From: Symsagittifera roscoffensis
Lineage: Eukaryota > Xenacoelomorpha > Acoela > Convolutidae
Reading direction: 5' to 3'
Length of the DNA: 64,000 bases
Assembly (NCBI RefSeq): GCF_963678635.1
Contig: NC_087069.1
Location: 44,468,688-44,532,687, forward strand
Below, one piece after another: positions 9,846 to 19,410 of the stretch (the first letter of the stretch is position 1; every line of letters begins with the position of its first letter). Under the pieces are notes generated by a model. That model worked only from the letters and a program-made list of their open reading frames with translations. It did no database searches and was not told the DNA's origin. The translations under genes and the position numbers were made by a program.

Positions 9846-10910
9846 ACCGATTTTTATCTATGGAACTCTGGTGCGGGGTTGCATTGGAAGATGCATTTTT
9901 GTCTATAATTTTTTAATGAAAAAAAAACTTAGTAGAGAACAAATGAATTAAACCCAATGATGTTGAATTTAGATCCAAAAACCATCAAAGGGCTCTGATT
10001 TTTTCTGAAAGAAGCTATTTTTTTTTCATTTTTCTTGGAGTAAATCAAGTTGCGTTTTTTTCCGCTTTTTTCCATTGGTTATTGTTTATCTGAAACTTTT
10101 TTGACCCATTTTAAACAGTGATTTGCATAATAATTTTTGAAGTGCAGAAATAGATTTTTATTGATTTAACTAGCAGAATACATTTAACTGGACGATGCTT
10201 TATTTGATTAGTTTTTATTCAATACACTTTTTTCATATGTTCAAAATGCTTTGAAATTTTTTCGTTCTCCAGAAAAAAACCACTAAACAGATCAATATTG
10301 AAATCAAAAGGTAAAAATTATTTGACAAAAATGTCACCTTGTCGTCAACAACTGGCTAAATTACAAAAGAATAAAACAAACTCACAAATTATGCTTCATA
10401 TCTCAGCAAAATCAGTGAAAAAAGGACATTTTTAGATCGAGTTCGAGGTTCCGTTTCATCATTTTCTCATATGGTCAAAAATCAAACCAAGTTTTTCTTT
10501 GCATTCAGTGTAAATTTTAAATTTTCGTTTACTTTAAATCTCAGTTTCGTAATTCATGCGTATCTGATTCGCCACAACTTCGAACTCAGCTTCGATCAAA
10601 GCGAGGCCTTATTACGACGTACTACATAATTTAATCGCATCAGAAGTTTATATCAGGAAAGTCTTAACATAATACAAGGAAAATGAGAATGTTCATACCG
10701 GCTTGTGCAGTATTGCAGCATTCGTTTTACCATTCACTAAAATTGGCATACTTATACACGTATTCTTACTTATTATAACGTAGTTGTGTTATTCACGCCT
10801 CTGCGTGTAGATTTTTAAAATTGTCAAGTGATTATGATGTATTTGAGTATGTTTGAAAAAGCTTAGTCATCATCAATTATTTTTTGTCACTCGAATTTTG
10901 TCACTCGAAT
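9846..10910. other. AT-rich intergenic DNA, nothing recognised
   Basis: No open frame with any recognisable domain and no repeat structure strong enough to name. The stretch consists of A/T-rich single-copy-looking sequence with scattered homopolymer runs. Confidence 0.5.
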
Positions 10911-10912
10911 CA

Positions 10913-11124
10913 AATTCCCCCCTTCCCCCCCTTTCCCCCCTTCACATCCCAAGATAGACCAAGTTAAAATCCTCCACCCCAGCGCTTTAAATTAAATTTG
11001 CTAAGCGCAGCGCTGCATGTAAAATGCTCAATTCTGATGGGCTGAAAATCCCATCTTAGAACCAAGTTAACATCCTTCCCCCCAATGGCTTTGAGGGGGA
11101 GGGCGGGGAGGACGTTAACTTGGT
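10913..11124. repeat. C/G-rich modules with a 64-bp inverted repeat
   Basis: A CCCCTTCCCCCCC-type tract opens at about 10916. The module ACCAAGTTAA plus a C-rich tail occurs at about 10960 and again at 11061. At 11061-11124 it meets its own inverted copy: ACCAAGTTAA at 11061-11070 pairs with TTAACTTGGT ending at 11124, and the C-rich tail faces a G-rich one. The arms are about 23 and 30 bases around a short loop near 11084-11094. This is a potential hairpin. Confidence 0.65.
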
Positions 11125-11231
11125 CCAATAAAACTAATAAAACTGCTGATAAACATTTGTTTTCTGAAGTATTTTTTGACTAGCGGCAATCATGTACATT
11201 CGGACCAAATCGTGGAATTACATAGCACTAT

Positions 11232-11517
11232 GGAACCAGTTCTAGACTAAAATTTGTAATTGGTTATAAATCTAATTCTCTATTCAAATAAAATATTCCT
11301 AACTAACCAATCATATTCCATCTCTAACCTTTACACTTATTTGTAAAAGCTTAAACTAGTTGTAGTTTCAGCACCAGAGCAATTTGAATTAAACTTAGAA
11401 TACAGTTGTTCTCCTTCTGGAAACTAACTCGCATAAACCAAAATACACTAGATTTATTGAAACTAGGAAATATAAGAGAAAGATTAAGATTGGTGTTAGA
11501 ATAAGAAGTTGCACGAA
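11232..11517 (+). repeat. Dispersed direct repeat, copy B
   Basis: This is the partner of 5448-5719, same orientation, about 5.8 kb apart. It begins GGAACCAGTT and ends GCACGAA, as copy A does. It is 14 bases longer because of small indels. It ends immediately before the GAGCGGTTT repeat block. Family unknown. Confidence 0.6.
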
Positions 11518-11572
11518 TCTATCCGGCCGAAAAAAGATAGCGTGACGAGCAGACCTGTACCTTATCCTGGTT

Positions 11573-11785
11573 CGAGATCCCGCTCAAAAACCGCTCAAGA
11601 TATGAGCGGTTTGAGCGGTTTTTCAGCAAGATTTGAGCGGTTTGGGCAGTTTTTTTGGAAAAACCGCTCAAACCACTCAAATCTTGCTTAAAATTTCTTG
11701 CGGTGATTTTTGAACGGTTTTTCAAGCAAGATTTGAGCGGTTTTTGAGCTGTTTTTGAGCGGTCTTATAAAGAAAACCGATTAAA
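11573..11785. repeat. GAGCGGTTT repeat block with both orientations
   Basis: The motif GAGCGGTTTTT and its complement AAAAACCGCTC recur about a dozen times, with the longer cassette CAAGATTTGAGCGG repeated at about 11629, 11724 and (inverted) near 11675. Opposed copies can pair into several alternative hairpins. Because the motif is a 9-11-mer, frames stay open on both strands, but nothing about them looks like a protein family. Confidence 0.7.
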
Positions 11786-12049
11786 CCAACAAAAAAGCCT
11801 GGAAAGGTAATGTGACCCCGGGTTGACCTCCATGAACCGAGAATGCTTATTTCAAATTTCCCCACAGCGAAAAAGCTTATCATACAATTGCCTGCATCAA
11901 ATGTATGGAAGCATGCTAATCATACAATTTTCATACAATTTCAAAAAACCATTGAAAAAAGATTCAATCAAGTTTCTCCGGCTATTTGAACCAAATACAC
12001 CAGTCTGGTGATGAAAAATAACTACGTTAATTTAATTTGAAAAAAAAAT

Positions 12050-12395
12050 GGTTATCATACAATTTCCATATATGAAAATTAAATGATAACCATTTTTTCA
12101 TGGAATGCAAGATTTTCAGAAATTGTTCAAACTTGTTCATAAACAAATTAAAATTATTTAAGAGTGCTTTCCTTCAATCTAAAGGACAATGCTCAACAAA
12201 AACGAAAATTTATTTTTAAGCTAAAAAAACAGTTATCATACAATTTGCATATATGAAAATTGTATGATAACCATTTTTTCATAAAAGGCAAGATGTTCAG
12301 AATAATGTTAAAACTTGTTTTTAATCGAATTTAAAGTAATTAAGAGTGCTTTTGCTGAATTTAAAACACATTGCTCATCAAAAACGAGGTTTTAA
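12050..12395 (+). repeat. 181-bp tandem duplication carrying a 40-bp palindrome
   Basis: Units start at 12051 and 12232. Each opens with a palindrome: in the second copy (12232-12271) the arms GTTATCATACAATTT and AAATTGTATGATAAC are a perfect 15-base match around a GCATATATGA centre, itself mostly self-complementary. The first copy (12051-12090) has a few mismatches. The following text (CATTTTTTCAT, GCAAGAT.TTCAGAA, AAGAGTGCTTT, TGCTCA.CAAAAACGA) is shared with moderate divergence. Related ATCATACAATTT fragments lie upstream at 11878-11945. Confidence 0.75.
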
Positions 12396-12503
12396 AACCA
12401 GCGTTTTTGCTCAGTTTTAATCGTCACAAATTGTTAGCTTACGACGAGTAAAACTGAAATCTCGAAGGTCGGAGCCACACAGTTCTTCTTCTCCGAAAAT
12501 GAC

Positions 12504-12538
12504 TCGGGGTAGGGTTGGGGTTAGGTTAGGTTAGGATG
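12504..12538 (+). repeat. Short TTAGG-like interstitial repeat
   Basis: Three perfect tandem TTAGG units (12521-12535) sit next to GGGGTAGGGTTGGGG. TTAGG is the arthropod-type telomere unit and TTAGGC the nematode one. The run is too short to prove a telomeric origin or to identify the group. Confidence 0.4.
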
Positions 12539-12770
12539 AGGGTTTCTTAAGAATAATTTAACAATTTTTGCAAAACAGAATTGAAAAAAAAACAAATTTC
12601 TAGCCACAACAATTCTCTTTGGATCAACTCTGAATAACTGACGCAATATTCGTCTTTGGGAAAAAAAAACAGGTTTGACCATCCATTTATCAAGTGATAC
12701 TCATGATTTATCTCCTTTTTTGAGAATTTAGGCCAAAAAAAACGGTTTCAAAAGTTTTTTCACTTTGAAA

Positions 12771-13729
12771 TGAGATAATTGTCATAATCTTAGAATATCA
12801 TGATGTCAGTGAACTGTAATATCAAACATTATCCAGGAGAAATAATTATCACTTTTTAATCGTGGATTGTTTCTAATGGAAATTTTGCTGTTTGATTTTT
12901 ATATAATACCGTAAATATCACCAAATTGTTCATACTGATCAGGTATACAACAATCACTAACCGATTAGTCCAGCTACCACCAACAACGATAGCTGTAATA
13001 ATATATAATTAATGCTTAAAACCTCACTTTTACAATTATCTCAAGTCATCATTTGATTACAGGAGTGTGGGATTGCCATCAAAGCGATACGAATTCATGC
13101 GGAAGAAGACAAAAACAAGAATACGGATATTCTAATTCATTAACTCCTGGCAATTTTGAGGAGTTTTGCATGGATCTGACTTCTTCTAACAGCCATCATC
13201 ACCAACGACGAAGATTGGGCCCATTTAGGATAGCCCCAAAGGAGCCGACTACTGAAGAAAAAGAAGAAAAAAACCAACTCAAGGTTTGATAGCAGTTATT
13301 CTAACATCCAGAGACAGAGAAGATTGTCTAAAAACCGAAGCAGCCATGTCATTTTCATCGACATTGTCTTAGACCAACTGATCAGTGGTTTGTTCGACCA
13401 GTGAAAAATCAAAAACAGTAAAATTGTTTTTATGAGTAATTGTGTTATGATCTTAGCAAATCATGATGTCATTGAGCCGTAATATCAAACATTATCCAAG
13501 AGAAATAGTTAACACTATTTATATGTGGATTGTTTCTAAAGGAAATTTTGCTGTTTGATTAATATATAATATTGTAAATATCACCAAATTATTCATACTG
13601 ATCAAGTATACAACAATCACCAATCGATTCTTCCAGCGACCAGCAACAACTATAGCTGTAATAATATATAATTAATGCCTAAAACCTCGCTTTTACCTAA
13701 ATCTCAAATCCTGACCGCTCAAGTCATCA
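12771..13729. mobile_element. Pair of direct repeats around 380 bp: miniature LTR-like (TRIM-like) element
   Basis: Direct repeats at 12771-13051 and 13433-13729 share most of their sequence (CATGATGTCA, AATATCAAACATTATCCA, GGATTGTTTCTAA, GGAAATTTTGCTGTTTGAT, ATAGCTGTAATAATATATAA and others) and can be trimmed to start TG and end CA. The interior is 381 bases, too small for gag or pol. It holds a 78-codon frame at 13053-13289 with no recognised domain. I see no clear primer-binding site, polypurine tract or target-site duplication, so a TRIM-type non-autonomous element is one reading and an ancient local duplication is the other. Divergence of the two repeats suggests it is old. Confidence 0.5.
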
Positions 13730-14799
13730 TAATAATCCCGGAGTTCTCATTGTTTGTTCAATGTTCTTAAATTTTCTCATTCTTTTCATTTTTATGTGGT
13801 TTCCTGCAATTCATTCACAGACAAAGAAAATCAAAAAAGAAGTTTTTTATACAGGGATGAACAAAAGGCTAACAAATAGCCAATTTTTTGTCCTAGTCAC
13901 AATGTTTTCTTTTAGGACGTAACAAGAAAATGAAACTTTAAGCTCTGAAATGGTACTATATTAAATTTGTAGCTCAAGAGAAGCTCAACCATAACAATTT
14001 GTTTGAAATCCAATAAAATTCCGTAGAGAAATGATCTTTTTTCTGCTGCCAGTCATTCTGTTATCAATACTTTTTTTCTAGGCCTCATAAATTTATGAGT
14101 CAAATTGAACTTGATTTGATTGTAGTTTCACTCAAAAGACAATGGCTAGAGCTCTCTAAAGCACTCCAAAGCACTTTTTTGCCAAATTAGAGAGAAAAAG
14201 ATGCTTTCGACTAATCGCAACTTTTGCGAAAATTGACTTTTATACCAATTCTGAGTTTTTCCTCGTGTCTTTGAAGTTTTCCTTTTTACTGAGGATTGCA
14301 AGGTAATTAGAAGCTCAATTGTGTTGTTGAAAAACAGAGTAAGCTAGTGATTACGATGAACCTATTGTAGTTTTAGTTTCTAAAAAAACCTATTTGGGAA
14401 GCCGTACCAAAAACAAAAAAAATTATGCACAGTAGCAAAATAACACATTGAATTTTACAATTAAATCTGAACAAACTTTCAGTTTGAGCACATGAGGTAG
14501 CTCTCGGAGCGACTTCAGAAGCAGGTTTAGCAGTGAAGCACATTAAATTGTGCTGTAAGCATTAAAAATTGGTTTAGTTCTTTTTTTTTTAAAAGATAAA
14601 CCCAAAGCTTTAGTTTATGCGTAACTTGTCCATGATAGTCAGCGGAATACGATCTGAATTTTTGCATTCAAAGGCGTTTGTCATCTGAAAACATTTATAT
14701 ATGATCGAAATGAACCTTTGGATGATTAAAAACTGGCGTTTACACAGTTTTTTCTTTGTACATGTTTTTCAACCAAGCACTTAGGGTAGGCGCTTTTTG
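13730..14799. other. AT-rich intergenic DNA, nothing recognised
   Basis: No gene-like frame, RNA gene or clear repeat was seen. A possible very diverged satellite 2 unit may begin toward the right end, but it cannot be aligned with confidence. Confidence 0.45.
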
Positions 14800-16660
14800 T
14801 GCTTAATCGACTCAAAAGTGTTTTTTTTTTCATAAAAACAGAATTATAAGTAGTGCATATTATAAAAATGTTGCTTTTGTGACCTGTTTGATAATAAAAG
14901 CTATCAGTCAGTTAGTGGTGTGTTATACTGTTTTCCAGTACCCATTTTTGCTTGTTTCGACCGGTCTTTGAATTTTTTTCGTGATGACCTCCATGCTAGT
15001 TGACTATCCTTAAATGGTACCATGCCTTGAACTCTATGTATATTGCAGCTAGGATAATACAACTTCGAGGTTAAGGGTAGATTATACCAGCTTTCATGAT
15101 GTTAGCATCATGAGTACGGTTAAAATAATTTTAGTCAGGTTTTTTGGTCAATTTTTTTTTAATGAGTATACATCAGTTTTTTCTGAAAAATGTTTTGTAG
15201 AGATGACGGATTTAAATGGGAGTAATATCATTAGTTGGCTCTTGAGCAGGGCTTTCTCCTAGTACCCGAGTGTATTTGTTTTGGAAAGTATTTAGGAAAA
15301 AGATATGCATATTTATTAGAGAAACGTTAAAACCAGTTGAAGGGCTCGATGAAAGATGCGATATCTTCTTGTAAATTGAAGCTAGGATGATTAAACTTTG
15401 AGGTTAAGCGTAAAGTTCAAACAATATTGATGATGTTATTATGAGCTTTACAGTTAAACGTTTTCAGTTAAACTTTTTTTCGAAATTTTTTTTTGTTACA
15501 ATACTTTTTTTTATTAATGAGTATACATCAGTTTTTTAAGAAGAACTCGTCGTAGAGATGACAAATTTAAGTGGAAGGGGTATCAATAGCTCGGTCTTGA
15601 GCAGGGCTTTTTCCTTGTACCCGAGTTTGTTTGTTTTCTTAAGTATTTAGTAAAAGTATATGCATATTTATTAGAGAAACGTTAAAACCACTTGAAGAGC
15701 TCGATAAAAGATGTGATAACTCATTGTATATCGAAGCTAGGATGATAAAATATTGAGGTTAAGTACAACATTTTTGATGATTTTATCATCATATTTTACT
15801 GTTAAAAAGTTTTCAGTAATTTTTTTCGGTCATTTTTTGTTAAAGTCCTTTTTCTTGTTACATGACTTTTTTTTATTGAGTACACATCAGTTTTTTAGGA
15901 AGAACGTTTCGTAGAGATGGTGGATTTAAGTATAAGGAATATCATTAGTTCGCTCTTGAGCAGGGTTTTCTCCTAGTACCCAAGTTTGTTTGTTTTGTTA
16001 AGTATTTAGGAAAAATATAGGCATATTTATTAGAGAAACGTTTAAACCACTTGAAGGGCTCGATAAAAGATGTGATAACTCCTTGTTTTATGAAGCTAGG
16101 ATGGTAAAACTTTGGGCTTAGGCGTAGAACACAACAATGTTTATGATGTTATAATCAGGAGTAGGGTTAAAATAGGTTTATTCAGGTTTTTTAGTCAATT
16201 TTTGTTGTTACACGTCTTTTTTTTTTAATGGGGTACACATCAGTCTTTTAACAACAAATCGTCAAAAAATTGATGGAATCAAGTAGAAGTAGTACCATCC
16301 GTTTGTTCTTGAGAAGAGCTTTCTCGCAATACCCCATTTTGCTTGATTTGATGAGTATGCAGGAAAATTTATTTCAGATTTGTTAGAGAAACTTTAATAA
16401 GAGTTGAAGAGCTCGATAACAGATTTGATAACTCAGTGTACATTGGAGATTGGATGATAAAACTTTAATATTAAGCGTAAGATATAAAAGTATTGATGTG
16501 GTTGTTATACGCTATGCTGTTAAAACAGTTTTAGTCGGTTGTTTTTGTCAATTTTAGATGTTACGGGTCTGGTTTTTTAATAACTCGTTATACATTTTCA
16601 TAAGTATCTCGTAGTACAATTGATGAATTCAATTGGGAGTATCACCATTCGGATGATCCT
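14800..16660 (+). repeat. Satellite 2: about five diverged units, period near 355 bp
   Basis: The anchor AGTACCC or a close variant recurs at 14938, 15261, 15617, 15975 and 16328, giving spacings of 323, 356, 358 and 353. Other landmarks repeat in register: GAGTATACATCAG near 15164, 15524 and 15880, TTTATTAGAGAAACGTT, GAAGGGCTCGAT, GAAGCTAGGATGAT and CTTGAGCAGGGCTTT. The three central units are most alike and the outer ones are diverged. The sequence shows no evident relation to satellite 1 despite the near-equal period. The left edge is approximate. Confidence 0.85.
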
Positions 16661-16670
16661 TGTTTTGAAT

Positions 16671-16769
16671 GTTGTTGCTGCTGTTGTTGTCGTCGTTGCT
16701 GTAGTTGTTGTCGTTGGTGCTTTAGTTGTTGTTGCTGTTGTTGTTTCGTTGTTGCTTTTGTTGTTGTTC
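16671..16769 (+). repeat. GTT/GCT/GTC triplet microsatellite at the satellite junction
   Basis: Almost 100 bases of interrupted GTTGTT, GCTGTT and GTCGTT lie exactly between the last satellite 2 text and the first satellite 1 text. Satellite 1 has a GTTGTTCC segment about 130 bases upstream of the point where its recognisable sequence starts here, so the triplet run may be an expansion of that segment. The complementary strand reads as a Thr-rich frame, not a gene. Confidence 0.8.
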
Positions 16770-16795
16770 TGAAATGTGGTTTTCATTTTTTCTTT

Positions 16796-19188
16796 TGCTT
16801 CTTCAGTTTTGACATCTTTGAAATACGCAGCGCTGTTTTTCTGGTTTGTTAATGCGTTGTGGTTATGCTGACTGTTCATGGGAGTTCTGGGGTTTGGATT
16901 TTGGTGTTTATGTTTCTGAAATATGTCTTTTTTTGTGTTCATCCTTGATGCGAATTTTTGTGGTACAAGTTTTTTCAATTTCTAGGACAGTGTGTGGCTG
17001 GTTAAGAAGTCTTGATGAGTTCAAGGTTGTTCCAATCATTAATTCTACTGTTTTAGCGATCGTTGCAGAAGCGGATTTGTGCTCTGGTGATTTTTTGTCC
17101 GAAAAAATTGTCGTCACAAATTGGTAGTTTCCACTAGCTTCTGGTCTCGGCTACTGAATGTTTCTTCAGTTTTCACATCTTTGAAATACACAGCGACTTT
17201 TTTTGGATTGTTAATGCGTTGAGGGTTTGCTTACAGTTCATGGGAATACTAAGTTTATAATTTGGTCTTGATGTTTCTGAAATATGTCATTTTTTGTGTT
17301 TATCCTTGATGCGATCTTTTGTGGTACAAATTTTTTCATTTTCCAGGACAGTGTGTGGCTAGTTAAGAAGTCTTGATGAGTTCACTGTTGTTCCAATCAT
17401 TAATTCTACTGGGTTAGCGATCGTTAGAGCAGCGGGTTTGTGCTCTGGTGATTTTTTGTCCGAAAAAAGTTGTCGTCACAAATTGGTAGTTTCCACTAGC
17501 TTCTAGTCTCGTCTACTGAATGTTTCTTCAGTTTTGACAACCAAAAAATACAGCGACATTTTTTTTGGGTTGTTAATATGTTAATGCGTTTTGGGTTTGC
17601 TGACGGTTCATGGGAGTACTAAGTTTTTGATTTTTGGTCTTTATGATACTGAAAGATGTCTTTTTTTGTGTTCGTTCTTGATCCGATCTTTTGTGTTACA
17701 AATTTTTTCATTTTTCAGGACAGTGTGTGGCTAGTTAAGAAACTTTGATTTGTTCGTTGTTGTTCCAATCCTCGATTCTACTGGTTTAGCGATCGTTGCA
17801 GAAGTGGATTTGCGCTGTGATGATTTTTTGTCCGAAAAAAGTTGTCGTCAAAACTTGGTAGTTTCCACTAGCTTCTGGTCTTTGTTACTGAATGCTTCTT
17901 CAGTTTTGACATCTTTGAAAAACGCAGCGCTGCTTTTCGTTTGTTAATGCGTTGTGGGTTTGCTGACTGTTCATGCGACTTCTGGGTTTTGATTTTGGTC
18001 TTTACGTTTCTGAAAGATGTCTTCATTTGTGTTCGTTCTGGATCCGATCTTTTGTGGTACAATTTTTTTTCATTTTTTAGGACAATGTGTGGCTAGTTTA
18101 GTCATCTTGATGTGTTCATTGCTGTTCCATTCATCGAATCTAGTGGGTTAGCGATCGTTGCAGAAGCAGATTTGCGCTGTGGTGATTTTTTGTCCGAAGA
18201 AAGTTGTCCTCACAAATTGGTAGTTTCCACTAGCTTCTGGTCTTGGCTACTGAATATTTCCTCAGTTTTGACATCTTTGAAATACACAGCGACATTTTTT
18301 GGATTTTTAATGCGTTCTGGGTTTGCTGACAGTTCATGGGAGTACTAATTTCTTGATTTTGGTATTTTTGTTTCTGAATTATGTCGTTTTTGTATTCATC
18401 CTTGATGCGATTTTTTGTGTTACAAATTTTTTCATTTTCCAGGACAGTGTGTGGCTGGTTAAGAAATCTTGATGAGTTCATTGTTGTTCCAATCATTAAT
18501 TCTACTAGATTAGCGATCCTTGCAGAAGCTGATTTGTGCTGTGGTGATTTTTTGTCCGAAAAAAACTTGTCGTCACAAATTGGTAGTTTCCACTAGCTTC
18601 TGGTCTCGGCTACTGAATGTTTCTTCAGTTTTGACATCCAAAAAATACAGCGACAGTTTTTTTGGGTTGTTACTGTGTTGAAGCGTTGTGGGTATGCTGA
18701 CGGTTCATGGGAGTACTAAGTTTTTGATTTTGGTCGTTATGTTTCTGAAAAATGTCTTTTTTTGTGTTCGTTCTTGATCCGATCTTTTGTGGTACAATTT
18801 TTTTCATTTTTCAGGACAGTGTGTGGCTAGTTAAGAAATCCTGATGTGTTCGTTGTTGTTCCCAGCCTCAATTCTACTGGTTTAGCGATCGTTGCAGAAA
18901 TGGATTTGCGCAGTCGTGATTTTTTGTCCGAAAAAAGTTGTCGTCACAAATTGGTAGTTTCCTCTAGCTTCTGGTCTTGGTTACTGAATGCTTCTTCAGT
19001 TTTGACATCTTTGAAAAACGCAGCGCTGCTTTTTTTGTTTGTTAATGCGTTGTGGGTATGCTGAATTTTCATGGGACTTCTAGGTTTTGGATTTTGCTCT
19101 CTATGATTCTGAAAGATGTCTTTTTTTGTGTTTGTTCTTGATGCGATCTTTTGTGGTACAAATTTTTTCATTTTTCAGGATAATGTGT
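16796..19188 (+). repeat. Left-edge domain of satellite 1, mixed and diverged monomers
   Basis: The first seven monomers (anchors at 16986, 17347, 17719, 18081, 18443, 18815, 19179) differ from each other more than interior ones do, as is usual at array edges. Two of them, near 17540 and 18635, are of the 372-bp type with a CCAAAAAATACAGCGAC segment. That type is otherwise almost confined to the far right of the window. Confidence 0.7.
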
Positions 19189-19410
19189 GGCTAGTTAAGT
19201 CGTCTTGATGTGTTCCTTGTTATTCCATTCATCAGTTCTACTGGGTTAGCGATCGTTGCAGAAGCGGATTTGCTCTGTGGTATTTTTTTGTCCGAAAAAA
19301 ATTGTCGTCACAAATTGGTAGTTTCCACTAGCTTCTGGTCTTGGCTACTGAATGTTTCTTCAGTTTTGACATCTTTGAAATACAGAACGTTGCTTCTTTG
19401 GTTTGTTAAT

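Noticed and set aside
11538-11584. Second tRNA-like A/B box pair (TAGCGTGACGAG and GGTTCGAGATCC)
   Set aside because: The boxes are only 31 bases apart, well short of tRNA spacing, and the T-arm stem pairs poorly.
13053-13289. 78-codon frame inside the direct-repeat pair as a host gene
   Set aside because: No domain and no relative known to me; kept only as a note within the TRIM-like element.
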